Positions 45,353 to 54,114 of a DNA stretch of 64,000 bases are shown in pieces (position 1 is the first letter of the stretch; each line of letters begins with the position of its first letter). The stretch is from CAZTUH01 sp964616175 (GTDB lineage: Bacteria > Pseudomonadota > Gammaproteobacteria > Burkholderiales > Burkholderiaceae_B), in the NCBI GenBank assembly GCA_964616175.1, contig CAZTUH010000003.1, positions 1 through 64,000 of the forward strand, given 5' to 3'. The translations under genes and the position numbers were made by a program. Below the pieces are notes generated by a model. It saw only the letters and a list, made by a program, of their open reading frames with translations. It was not told the DNA's origin and searched no databases.

Positions 45353-46015
45353 ATGAAACCATTTATCTTACACAAAGGCTTGGTTGTACCATTAGATCGT
45401 GAAAACGTAGATACTGATCTCATTATCCCAAAGCAATTTTTAAAATCTGTAAAACGAACAGGATTTGGTGAGCATTTGTTTGATGAGCTGCGTTATTTAA
45501 ATCAGGGATATATAGGGATTAACAATCAAAGTCGTCCATTAAATACAGAATTTGTTCTTAACAAACCAAAATATAAGAATTCTTCAATCTTATTAGCTCG
45601 AAAAAATTTTGGTTGTGGATCGAGTCGAGAACATGCTTTATGGGCTTTAGTTCAATATGGTTTTCGAGCAATAATTGCTCCATCATTTGCAGATATATTT
45701 CTTAGCAATAGTTTTAAAAATGGCTTGTTACCTATAGTTCTTCCTGAAAACGAATTAAATCTTCTTTTTGAAAAAGCAAAATCTGATATTCAGTGTCAAT
45801 TAGAAATTGATCTGAGCATGCAAACAATCACTATTTTGGATGAAAAGAAAATAAATTTTGAGATAGATTCTTTTTGGAAGCATTCTTTAATGAATGGACT
45901 TGATGATATCGATTTGACCTTACAATATGCTAATGAAATTACTTCTTTTGAGTTGCAGCATTTAAAGCGTTGTCCTTGGATTGAAAATAATTTGCATTCA
46001 GTAAAAATTCTGTAA
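45353..46015 (+). CDS. leuD: 3-isopropylmalate dehydratase, small subunit
   Basis: LeuD is the swivel-domain partner of LeuC. The 220-residue protein has VPLDRENVDTDLIIPKQFLKS near residue 11-31, the phosphate-binding loop RKNFGCGSSREHALWAL near 78-95, and FRAIIAPSFADIFLSNSFKNGLLPI near 98-123. It lies 49 nt after leuC and 35 nt before leuB, so the three genes form one operon. Confidence 0.96.
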   Translation: MKPFILHKGLVVPLDRENVDTDLIIPKQFLKSVKRTGFGEHLFDELRYLNQGYIGINNQSRPLNTEFVLNKPKYKNSSILLARKNFGCGSSREHALWALVQYGFRAIIAPSFADIFLSNSFKNGLLPIVLPENELNLLFEKAKSDIQCQLEIDLSMQTITILDEKKINFEIDSFWKHSLMNGLDDIDLTLQYANEITSFELQHLKRCPWIENNLHSVKIL

Positions 46016-46050
46016 CATGTTCTAAACACTAAACTTTTTGGATTTATTCA

Positions 46051-47139
46051 GTGAGTTATTCAATTGCGGTATTACCTGGCGATGGTATCGGACCAGAAAT
46101 TGTTGAGCAAGCCCAGCGAATCCTTACTTTTTTCAGTATTCCATTAGAAATTAGGACAGCTGCTGTTGGCGGATCTGCGTTTGATGTTTGGGAACATCCA
46201 CTTCCTCAAAGTACATTGCAAATAGCAAAAGATTCAAATGCTATTTTGTTCGGATCAGTTGGAGATTGGAAATATGATCATTTGCCAAAAGAATTGCGAC
46301 CAGAGCAAGCAATTTTAGGATTGAGAAAAACACTAGGATTATTTGCAAATATCCGGCCAGCAAAACTTTACCCTCAACTGATTAAATCTTCTACGGTAAA
46401 ACCTGAAATTATTTCTAAGCTTGACCTGCTTATCATCAGAGAACTGACAGGGGATGTTTATTTTGGAGAACCTAGAGGTACGAGGATGACAACTGATAAT
46501 GAATGCCAAAGTTATAATACTATGCAGTATTCAACTTCTGAAATAGTTAGAATTGCAAAAATAGCTTTTGAAGCAGCCAAGAAAAGAAAAGGGAGATTGT
46601 GCAGCGTTGATAAAGCAAATGTTCTAGAAACTTCTCAATTGTGGAGAAGTGTTATGAATGATACTGCAAAGCATTATTCAGATGTTCAACTTTCACATAT
46701 GTATATAGATAATGCAGCAATGCAGTTAATAAAAAATCCATGTCAATTTGACGTAATTGTTACTAGTAATTTATTTGGTGACATCCTTTCAGATGAAGCT
46801 GCTATGTTAACTGGTTCTATAGGAATGTTACCCTCTGCATCTATAAACTCTAAAGCTCAGGGACTCTATGAACCAAGCCATGGATCGGCCCCAGATATTT
46901 CTGGTAAAGATATTGCAAATCCATTAGCAACGATTCTTTCTGTTGCAATGTTGTTTAGATTTTCACTTAAAATGAACACCTATGCTAATCAGATTGAACA
47001 AGCTGTTTTCAAAACACTAGATAAAGGTTTCCGAACTCTAGATATTTATGAAGAGGGTACTGTTAAAGTTGGTACTTCTGGAATGGGAGATGCAGTTCTT
47101 AAATCTCTGCATGAATTGTTCAAGAAATCTCGGACCTAG
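46051..47139 (+). CDS. leuB: 3-isopropylmalate dehydrogenase
   Basis: LeuB oxidises and decarboxylates 3-isopropylmalate with NAD. The 362-residue protein begins SYSIAVLPGDGIGPEIV, and the start is therefore GTG at 46051. RELTGDVYFGEPRGT lies near residue 130, DKANVLETSQLWR near 190, and the metal and NAD site NLFGDILSDEAAMLTGSIGMLPSAS near 235-260. The GSAPDIAGK-like GSAPDISGKDIANP is near 285. It completes leuC-leuD-leuB; leuA is not in this window. Confidence 0.96.
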   Translation: MSYSIAVLPGDGIGPEIVEQAQRILTFFSIPLEIRTAAVGGSAFDVWEHPLPQSTLQIAKDSNAILFGSVGDWKYDHLPKELRPEQAILGLRKTLGLFANIRPAKLYPQLIKSSTVKPEIISKLDLLIIRELTGDVYFGEPRGTRMTTDNECQSYNTMQYSTSEIVRIAKIAFEAAKKRKGRLCSVDKANVLETSQLWRSVMNDTAKHYSDVQLSHMYIDNAAMQLIKNPCQFDVIVTSNLFGDILSDEAAMLTGSIGMLPSASINSKAQGLYEPSHGSAPDISGKDIANPLATILSVAMLFRFSLKMNTYANQIEQAVFKTLDKGFRTLDIYEEGTVKVGTSGMGDAVLKSLHELFKKSRT

Positions 47140-47269
47140 GTAGTTCGTTCAAATTAAGGATTAGAAAATCATATCTTTCAAATGTTGCTTTCTAAATTGA
47201 AGGTAAAAGTATAAAAAATGTGAGTTTTTGATTTTTTTAGATCTTAATTTCTCACTGAAAGAGGATAGC

Positions 47270-48385
47270 ATGGCTCGAAAAACTGTTGGATTAGTCGGTT
47301 GGCGTGGTATGGTTGGTTCTGTGTTAATGCAACGCATGATAGAAGAAGATGATTTTTCACTTATTGAACCTATATTTTTTTCTAGTAGTATGGCAGGGGG
47401 GGTTGTTCCAAATTGGATCGGTAATTCATTTTCAATACAAAATGCATATGATTTTGATTTGCTAAGAAAGCTTCCGATTATTTTAACAACGCAGGGGGGA
47501 ACTTATACCTCTGAAGTATATCCAAAACTGCGAAACAATGGTTGGAAAGGGATCTGGATTGATGCAGCTAGTACATTGCGATTATCTAAGGATTCTATTA
47601 TTGTCTTAGATCCAGTGAATCAAACAGTCATTGAACAAGGCTTAAAAAATGGGATCCGAAATTTTGTTGGTGGGAATTGCACTGTTAGTTGCATGCTGAT
47701 GGCTTTAGCTGGTCTTTTCAAGAATAGATTAATTGATTGGATTGTTTCTACAACTTATCAAGCTGCTTCAGGAGGTGGGGCTGGACACATTAGAGAACTC
47801 TTGAATCAATTTGGAATAATAAACTCTGCAACAAGACATTTATTAGATAATTTATCCTCCTCTATCTTAGAAATAGATAAAAATGTCTTAGTTGCTCAAA
47901 AAGATCCATCTTTTCCAAAATTGAACTTCAATGTTCCACTTGGCGGAAGCTTAATACCTTGGATTGACGAGGATTTAGAAAATGGAGTTTCTCGCGAAGA
48001 ATGGAAAGCAGAGGTTGAAACTAATAAAATTCTTAACACAAATGGACAGGATTCTGTATCTATCGATGGTTTTTGTGTTCGCGTTGGAGCCATGCGTTGT
48101 CATAGTCAAGCATTAACTATAAAACTCAAAAAAAATATTCCGCTAAATGAGATTGAATCAATAATTTCTGATGGTAACCAATGGGTTAGGATTGTTCAAA
48201 ATACAAAGGATTCAACCATTAATTCATTAACACCAGTTGCTGTTTCTGGGACATTAAATATACCTATTGGAAGATTGCGCAAGCTAAAAATGGGTGAAAA
48301 GTATCTTGGAGCTTTTACTGTAGGGGATCAACTTCTCTGGGGAGCTGCTGAACCTTTGCGACGAATGCTCCGCATGATCTTATAG
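47270..48385 (+). CDS. asd: Aspartate-semialdehyde dehydrogenase
   Basis: Reduces aspartyl phosphate to the semialdehyde, the branch point for DAP/lysine and threonine. From ATG 47270 the protein has 371 residues and starts MARKTVGLVGWRGMVGSVL, with GAGGA 5 nt upstream. An in-frame codon at 47228 would add 14 unrelated residues. The active-site cysteine is in VGGNCTVSCMLMAL near residue 135. The catalytic histidine region RVGAMRCHSQALTIKL is near 267. fimV, usually between asd and truA in Bordetella-type genomes, is missing. Confidence 0.96.
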   Translation: MARKTVGLVGWRGMVGSVLMQRMIEEDDFSLIEPIFFSSSMAGGVVPNWIGNSFSIQNAYDFDLLRKLPIILTTQGGTYTSEVYPKLRNNGWKGIWIDAASTLRLSKDSIIVLDPVNQTVIEQGLKNGIRNFVGGNCTVSCMLMALAGLFKNRLIDWIVSTTYQAASGGGAGHIRELLNQFGIINSATRHLLDNLSSSILEIDKNVLVAQKDPSFPKLNFNVPLGGSLIPWIDEDLENGVSREEWKAEVETNKILNTNGQDSVSIDGFCVRVGAMRCHSQALTIKLKKNIPLNEIESIISDGNQWVRIVQNTKDSTINSLTPVAVSGTLNIPIGRLRKLKMGEKYLGAFTVGDQLLWGAAEPLRRMLRMIL

Positions 48386-48457
48386 AAAAAAAATTGCAGT
48401 AGAAAATTTCCGAAATAGACCTCTTCTAAGTGCAATGCTTAGGGAGTTATTTTTTCT

Positions 48458-49270
48458 ATGTATAGAATTGCTTTAGGTATAAATTATGATGGAGCAAAAT
48501 TTCAGGGTTGGCAAAAGCAACCTCATGGAAAAACAATTCAAGATATTATGGAGCTAGCGTTAGCTCGCGTTCTAAATCAAGAAGAAAGAATCAAGTTATC
48601 CTGTGCAGGAAGAACTGATTCAGGTGTTCATGCAGGAATTCAAGTTGCTCACTTTGATACCATTATCAGAAGGCCTGAAAGATCATGGGTATCTGGATTA
48701 AATGCTTTTTTACCAGAAGAGATTTCTGTAAGATGGGCCAAGCATGTTCCTTGTGATTTTCATGCTAGATTTAGTGCTCGATCAAGAACTTATATGTACT
48801 TGCTTTATTGTGGTACATCAAAACCTGCCTTATGGAATAAAAAGGTTGGTTGGTCTTTTAAATTCCTAGATATTATTAGAATTCGTGAAGCTATCTCATT
48901 TTTGATTGGCGAAAAGGATTTCAGAAGTTTTCGATCGTCACAATGTCAAGCTAAAAATCCAGTGAGAATTATCTATACTTTTGAAGTTGAAAAACGAGAG
49001 CCTTTTATAATATTTACAATATGTGCTAATGCTTTTCTGCATCATATGGTGCGCAATCTTTTAGGAGCACTAATATACTTAAATCTTCGTAATGAAAAGT
49101 CCTCTGAAATACTAAAGATATTGAATTTAGGATATCGTTTACATGGATTTCCAACAATTTCTCCACATGGGCTGTATCTGGCAGCTATTGATTATCCAAG
49201 CAGATTCAAATTGCTTGGATTGGATTCAAGAAATGAATTACTTTCATTGATTTCTAGAAAGAATTTTTGA
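48458..49270 (+). CDS. truA: tRNA pseudouridine(38-40) synthase
   Basis: TruA makes pseudouridine at positions 38-40 of tRNA anticodon arms. The 270-residue protein has NYDGAKFQGWQKQP near residue 9, the catalytic aspartate in CAGRTDSGVHAGIQVAHF near 50-67, FHARFSARSRTYMYLL near 105-120, and HHMVRNLLGAL near 198. It follows asd by 72 nt, with GGGAG shortly upstream. The trp genes that follow truA in relatives are absent here. Confidence 0.95.
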   Translation: MYRIALGINYDGAKFQGWQKQPHGKTIQDIMELALARVLNQEERIKLSCAGRTDSGVHAGIQVAHFDTIIRRPERSWVSGLNAFLPEEISVRWAKHVPCDFHARFSARSRTYMYLLYCGTSKPALWNKKVGWSFKFLDIIRIREAISFLIGEKDFRSFRSSQCQAKNPVRIIYTFEVEKREPFIIFTICANAFLHHMVRNLLGALIYLNLRNEKSSEILKILNLGYRLHGFPTISPHGLYLAAIDYPSRFKLLGLDSRNELLSLISRKNF

Positions 49271-49274
49271 AAAT

Positions 49275-49316
49275 TTTTTTGGAACTTTCCAAAAAACAGG
49301 ACAATTGTCTTTTTTC
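49275..49316 (+). terminator. Tandem hairpins after truA
   Basis: Directly after the stop, TTTTTTGGA pairs with TCCAAAAAA (49275-49283 with 49288-49296). It is followed by the palindrome GACAATTGTC (49300-49309) and six T. The second element resembles a terminator, with a short stem. Confidence 0.38.
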
Positions 49317-49426
49317 TGTCAATTATAGGCTTCAATCAGCTTGAATATGATAGAATCAGGATCTATTTTGTCTTAGAATTGAATTTTAATGGAAAGCTTT
49401 TTCTTTGTGGTCTTCATGATTGAATT

Positions 49427-49503
49427 AGGCGGTTAGCTCAGATGGTTAGAGTGCTACGTTGACATCGTAGAGGTCATTGGTTCAATTCCAATACCGCCTA
49501 CCA
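49427..49503 (+). tRNA. tRNA-Val (anticodon GAC), CCA encoded
   Basis: A complete 77-nt cloverleaf. The acceptor AGGCGGT pairs with ACCGCCT, the D arm is GCTC/GAGT, the anticodon arm CTACG-TTGACAT-CGTAG has anticodon GAC, and the T arm is ATTGG-TTCAATT-CCAAT. Discriminator A is followed by an encoded CCA at 49501-49503. It lies upstream of thrS as in related betaproteobacteria; no relA gene lies between them here. Confidence 0.95.
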
Positions 49504-49792
49504 TCGGTTTCTTCTAAAATTCTTACCGATTGAAGACTTGTTTTACGATTTCTGCAATGGATAGTGAAAGAGTAAAATTCTTTCAATGAATAGTTGAAGA
49601 TTGGTTAAGTATATAGCTTTTCATATTAAGGTATCTAATTTGAGAACTGAACATTTTCTCTAATGTCTTCATTTGATTTTTGATGATTTATTCTATGTGT
49701 TTTTAATATTTAAAACTACCTTTCCAGATGAAAACATGGAAATTTGTGTAAGTTTCAAAATTCTTATTAAATTTTGGGAAATTGATTGATTA

Positions 49793-51634
49793 ATGAATAA
49801 GAAATTTATTGGTGAATTCGGATTTCCCAAAGCTTTATCTGCGGAAGATTTTAAGCTTGTAAATATGGAAAATGCTATACAAGAAGATATCATCCCTTTT
49901 AATCCTTTAACCACTGAAAGTTCTGAAAATCTAAATAGAATTCGAAATTCGGCTGCTTACTTGCTTGCTCATGCTGTTAAAAATTTGTTCCCAGATGTTA
50001 AAATTGGAGATGGGACATTTATTGAGAATGGTTTTTTTTGTGATTTTTTTTACTCTCGTTCTTTTACTTTAGAAGATTTAAAACTAATAGAAAAAGAAAT
50101 GTCCACTTTAGTTAAGAAAGATAAAGAAATTCTAAAAGAAAGACTGGCTCGAAAAACTGCAATTTCCTTATTCCTAGAAAGAGGAGAAAAATTCAAGCTT
50201 GAATTGATTCAAGACCTTCCTGAAGAAGAACTATGTTTGTATAGTCACGGTAACTTTATAGATATCTCTCAAGGTCCATACTTATCTTCTAGTGGAAAAC
50301 TTAAAGCATTTAAATTAATGAAAGTATCTGGAGCTTATTGGAGAGGAAAGAAAGAAAATGATATGTTACAAAGAATTCATGGAACAGCATGGGAAACGAA
50401 TGATCAACAAAATAGGTATTTAAATTTCCTAGAAAATGCAAATAAGCGTGATCATCGAAAGATAGGTAATGCTCTTCATTACTTTCATTTTCAAGAAGAA
50501 TCCCCTGGCTTAGTTTTCTGGCATCCACATGGATGGACCTTATGGCAGCAGATTGAAAAGTATCTTCGTCAGTTGTATAGTGAAAATGAGTATCAAGAAA
50601 TTAAGACACCACAAATATTAGATCTTGAATTGTGGAAAAAGACAGGACATTGGGATAACTATAAGGAAAATATATTTACTATTCATTCTGAGAATAGAGC
50701 ATATGGTTTGAAACCAATGAGTTGCCCTGGCCATGTGCAGATTTTCAATTCCAGTCCACGATCATATCGTGATTTGCCATTGCGTTATTCTGAATTTGGA
50801 CAATGTCATCGTAATGAACCCTCAGGGTCTTTACATGGAATAATGCGAGTTAGAGGATTTACTCAAGATGATGGACATATCTTTTGCACTGAAAGCCAGT
50901 TGCAAAAGGAGTGTTCCGAATTTACAAGTCTTGTCCAAAAAGTCTACAGTGATTTTGGTTTTAGAGAAGTGTTATACAAGGTTTCTACCCAACCTGAAAA
51001 ATACATAGGAAGTAAGGATTTGTGGAAAAAAGCTGAAGCTGCTTTGATAGAAAGTCTGGTTGAATCTGATTGCTACTTTCAGATTAATAAGGGTGAGGGA
51101 GCTTTTTACGGGCCTAAGATTGAGTATACTCTAAAAGATGCAATAGGTCGTGAGTGGCAATGTGGCACAATACAGGTAGATTTTTGTATTCCAGCTCGTT
51201 TAGGTGCTGAGTATATTGATAAGGATGGTTTGCGTCAGACTCCAGTTATGTTACATAGAGCAATCCTTGGGTCTTTCGAACGTTTTATTGCAATTCTAAT
51301 TGAAAACTACAATGGGGCTCTGCCAACTTGGTTAGCTCCAGTTCAAATTGTTGTATGTTGTGTATCTGAAAAATTTTCTGAGTATACTTCTATCATAACT
51401 AGTATCTTGAAGAAAAAAAGATTTAGGGTAGAATCTGATTTGCGTTCAGAAAAAATTTCTCGCAAAATTCGGGAATATTCTCTTAAAAAAATTCCCTATG
51501 TTCTTGTAATAGGAAACTCAGAGCAAGAATCAAAAACTGTATCAGTTCGAAAATTAAATGGTGAAACATTTAAGAACATGACAGTTGATATGTTGATTGA
51601 CTACCTGATTAAAGATGTAGAAATATCAAACTGA
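49793..51634 (+). CDS. thrS: Threonyl-tRNA synthetase, eroded editing domain
   Basis: Charges tRNA-Thr. The 613-residue protein keeps the class II core: RDHRKIG near residue 219, KTGHWDNYKENIF, PMSCPGHVQIF, FGQCHRNEPSGSLHGIMRVRGFTQDDGHIFC, and motif 3 in MLHRAILGSFERF. The catalytic zinc ligands appear intact. The N-terminus is shortened: only about 50 residues precede the editing domain, so most of the TGS domain is missing. An in-frame TGA two codons before ATG 49793 rules out a longer form. In the editing domain the motif HXXXH reads Y56-LLA-H60, and the second motif CRGPH reads S159-QGP-Y163. Three of the four key residues that remove mischarged serine (E. coli H73, C182, H186) are therefore replaced. 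Confidence 0.95.
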   Translation: MNKKFIGEFGFPKALSAEDFKLVNMENAIQEDIIPFNPLTTESSENLNRIRNSAAYLLAHAVKNLFPDVKIGDGTFIENGFFCDFFYSRSFTLEDLKLIEKEMSTLVKKDKEILKERLARKTAISLFLERGEKFKLELIQDLPEEELCLYSHGNFIDISQGPYLSSSGKLKAFKLMKVSGAYWRGKKENDMLQRIHGTAWETNDQQNRYLNFLENANKRDHRKIGNALHYFHFQEESPGLVFWHPHGWTLWQQIEKYLRQLYSENEYQEIKTPQILDLELWKKTGHWDNYKENIFTIHSENRAYGLKPMSCPGHVQIFNSSPRSYRDLPLRYSEFGQCHRNEPSGSLHGIMRVRGFTQDDGHIFCTESQLQKECSEFTSLVQKVYSDFGFREVLYKVSTQPEKYIGSKDLWKKAEAALIESLVESDCYFQINKGEGAFYGPKIEYTLKDAIGREWQCGTIQVDFCIPARLGAEYIDKDGLRQTPVMLHRAILGSFERFIAILIENYNGALPTWLAPVQIVVCCVSEKFSEYTSIITSILKKKRFRVESDLRSEKISRKIREYSLKKIPYVLVIGNSEQESKTVSVRKLNGETFKNMTVDMLIDYLIKDVEISN

Positions 51635-51663
51635 TTAAGAAAATTTTTAAAGGAGTTCTTGAC

Positions 51664-52188
51664 ATAGTTGCAGATAAGGCTAATCGCATTAATGGGGAAA
51701 TAAGAGTACCTGAAGTGCGTCTAATAAATCTAGATGGTGAACAACTTGGGATTGTTAAAACTTCAGATGCTATTCATCTATCTTTACAAAATAACGTTGA
51801 TTTGGTTGAAATAGCTCCAAATGCTTCTCCACCAGTTTGTCGTTTGATGGATTATGGAAAATTTAAATATCAAGAGAAGAAACGGTTATCTGAGGTTCGA
51901 GCAAAACAAAAAATAATTCAGGTAAAAGAGGTTAAATTTCGCCCTGTTACTGATGAAGGAGATTATAAGATTAAGCTTCGAAGAATTCAGAAATTCTTAA
52001 ATGGAGGAGACAAAGCAAAGGTAACTCTGCGTTTTAGAGGTCGTGAGATTGCTCATCAGGAGCTTGGGATTCGTGTTTTAGAAAGAATTAGAATTGATTT
52101 AAAAGAATCTTCAACAACTGAAGAAATGCCAAAACTTGAGGGAAAACAAATGGTGATGGTACTAGCTCCCCGAAAGAAATTTCAGTAG
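51664..52188 (+). CDS. infC: Translation initiation factor IF-3 (ATA start)
   Basis: IF-3 keeps ribosomal subunits apart and checks the start codon. From ATA at 51664 the protein has 174 residues and starts VADKANRINGEIRVPEVRLI after the initiator, as in relatives. The start lies 8 nt after AAAGGAG (51649-51655). The first conventional start, GTG at 51715, would remove the conserved RINGEIRVPEV. The N domain includes PPVCRLMDYGKFKYQEKKR. The C domain includes KEVKFRPVTDEGDYKIKLR and KVTLRFRGREIAHQ. A non-ATG start allows IF-3 to limit its own synthesis, as known for the AUU start of E. coli infC. rpmI and rplT, the usual next genes, are not here. Confidence 0.95.
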   Translation: MVADKANRINGEIRVPEVRLINLDGEQLGIVKTSDAIHLSLQNNVDLVEIAPNASPPVCRLMDYGKFKYQEKKRLSEVRAKQKIIQVKEVKFRPVTDEGDYKIKLRRIQKFLNGGDKAKVTLRFRGREIAHQELGIRVLERIRIDLKESSTTEEMPKLEGKQMVMVLAPRKKFQ

Positions 52189-52261
52189 ATGCTTTTGAAT
52201 AGGTTTTTTTTCTTCAATGAAGAAGAACAAAATGTTCCAATGAGAATTTCAATATTATATT

Positions 52262-52323
52262 AGGAGGTTTTGAGAGTGTTTGATGCCTTTCCTAGCGAGG
52301 ACTTAGGTATTTTTTTTCCTTGA
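52262..52323 (+). other. Strong SD with a 15-codon frame at the infC-dut junction
   Basis: AGGAGG at 52262-52267 stands 8 nt before GTG at 52276. The frame has 15 codons and ends at 52323, inside the 3' end of dut, right after a run of eight T. The peptide shows no similarity that I recognise. It could be a leftover ribosome site from the lost rpmI or another gene. Confidence 0.3.
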
Positions 52324-52795
52324 GATCAGTTGATCCGAAACCATTTTCTCCGCGTTGATTCAAGCTTGAAAACTGATCAACAGAGATTAAAGTAGGACGG
52401 ACTATTGGCACAAAAATCATTTGTGCAATTCGATCACCGGGTTCAATGATAATGTTTTCTGAGGAATTTCTATTCCATATACTAATGTATACAGTTCCAG
52501 AATAGTCGGCATCTATTACACCAATCGAGTTTCCCAACACAAGCCCTTTTTTATGTCCAAGTCCAGAGCGAGGTGCAATTAAAGCAGCTATGTGGGGATT
52601 GTTTATATGAATAGCAATCCCAGAAGAAATAAGATGAGCAGGATCCATTGCGGGAAGTGATAGTGCTTGATCAAGACAGGCATACAAATCTATAGCTGCA
52701 GCCATGGTGCTTTGATATTTTGGGAGTCCCCATGTTATTACCCTAGGATCCATTACTTTAACTTCAATAATAGGGGATAAAGAGAAATTGATCAT
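52292..52795 (-). CDS. dut: dUTP pyrophosphatase
   Basis: Hydrolyses dUTP to dUMP, preventing uracil incorporation and supplying dTMP synthesis. The 167-residue trimeric-type protein contains the family motifs: AAAIDLYAC near residue 32, APRSGLGHKKG near 73 (uracil-binding serine), GVIDADYSG near 91 (catalytic aspartate), and the C-terminal RGENGFGST near 148, which closes over the active site. It is a little longer than usual at both ends. It is convergent with infC, 103 nt apart, and lies downstream of coaBC as in relatives. Confidence 0.94.
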   Translation of the reverse strand: MINFSLSPIIEVKVMDPRVITWGLPKYQSTMAAAIDLYACLDQALSLPAMDPAHLISSGIAIHINNPHIAALIAPRSGLGHKKGLVLGNSIGVIDADYSGTVYISIWNRNSSENIIIEPGDRIAQMIFVPIVRPTLISVDQFSSLNQRGENGFGSTDLKEKKYLSPR

Positions 52796-52853
52796 TAATT
52801 TTAAAATTTATTCTGATCTAAAATTTAAATATTGCTTATCGAGGTAATTGCTA

Positions 52854-54047
52854 TTAATTGATAGTTTTCTTTTTAGAAAATCTGATTGCTATTTCTTTAA
52901 TGAGTTTTCTGGCAGCTAACAACTTATTGGCAGGGTGAAGAGGATAAACGCCATTTGAATCAAACAGAATTAACTCTGTTTCATCTAAATCCATATACCT
53001 TGCTAAATTTCCAACAAATAATGAGACTCCCTTATTTAGGCGTTTTTCTTTTGTCCGTTCTTCCAATTTCTCTGTTTCTGCTGCAAAACCTACACACCAT
53101 GGACCATTCGGGAGATTCGCAACCTTTTTTAATAAATCCGTTGTAGGTTCAAATCTTATTTCTGGAAAGCAGTTTTTTTTAATCTTATTAACACTGCAGT
53201 TACTAATACTCCAATCAGAAATAGCTGCAGTACTTATAAAAATATCAGCCTTATCAACATAAGTCATAACTGCATCATGCATTTGATGAGCAGTTACAAC
53301 TTTTTGAACAATTACTCCATAAGGATTTCTTAATGCGGTAGCACCGGTTATCATAGTTACAGAAGCTCCAGCTTCATATGCAGCTCGTGCAATAGCATAT
53401 CCTGTTTTTCCTGATGAACGATTACTTAAGACCCGAATTGGATCTATTGGTTCTGAAGTTGGTCCTGCAGTTATTAATACATTACAGTTAGCAAGAATCT
53501 TTGGCTGAAAAAAAGCTATAATATTCTCTAGTATTTCTTCGTTTTCTAGCATTCTTCCTTCTCCAATTTCTTCACAAGCTTGTTTTCCAAACGATGGTCC
53601 CAAGATATTTATCTTGTCATTCAAGAGTATTTTGACATTCCTTTTGGTGCTTGGATTTGTCCACATTTCCTTATTCATAGCAGGTGCAATTAGTAATGGA
53701 CAAGCACGTGCCAAGCACAATGTCGAGAGGAAATCGTCAGCAATTCCATGTGCAAGTTTTGCTAAAAAATTTGCACTAGTTGGAGCAACCAGAATTGCAT
53801 CACATTCACGTGTCAACTTGATATGAGCCATATCACTGTTGTTCTTTCCTATATCACCTGTATAAATATTTCTTTTAGATAAACCTTGCATAGTAATAGG
53901 AGTGATGAATCGAGTAGCTGATTTTGTCATCACAACATCTACCTTTACTTCATTTTCTATCAATTTTCTAAGCAAATCAGCTGATTTGTAACATGCAATA
54001 CTTCCAGTAAGGCCAAGTAAAATTTTTTTTCCAGAAAGATCTGACAT
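52854..54047 (-). CDS. coaBC: Bifunctional CoaBC (pantothenoylcysteine synthesis)
   Basis: Joins cysteine to 4'-phosphopantothenate and decarboxylates the product, two steps of CoA synthesis. The 397-residue protein has the FMN-dependent CoaC domain first: GLTGSIACYKSADL near residue 12, HIKLTRECDAILVAPTSANFLAKLAHGIADD near 75-105, and PAMNKEMW near 121. The CoaB domain follows: ITAGPTSEPIDPIRVLSNRSSGKTGYAIA near 190-218 and VGFAAETE near 322. Full length. It lies between lspA and dut. Confidence 0.95.
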   Translation of the reverse strand: MSDLSGKKILLGLTGSIACYKSADLLRKLIENEVKVDVVMTKSATRFITPITMQGLSKRNIYTGDIGKNNSDMAHIKLTRECDAILVAPTSANFLAKLAHGIADDFLSTLCLARACPLLIAPAMNKEMWTNPSTKRNVKILLNDKINILGPSFGKQACEEIGEGRMLENEEILENIIAFFQPKILANCNVLITAGPTSEPIDPIRVLSNRSSGKTGYAIARAAYEAGASVTMITGATALRNPYGVIVQKVVTAHQMHDAVMTYVDKADIFISTAAISDWSISNCSVNKIKKNCFPEIRFEPTTDLLKKVANLPNGPWCVGFAAETEKLEERTKEKRLNKGVSLFVGNLARYMDLDETELILFDSNGVYPLHPANKLLAARKLIKEIAIRFSKKKTIN

Positions 54048-54114
54048 AAAAAAACCTTTTTAGATCAAAAGATAAATATGGAATAATTTCAATTATTTCA
54101 ATTAATTTGCTGAA

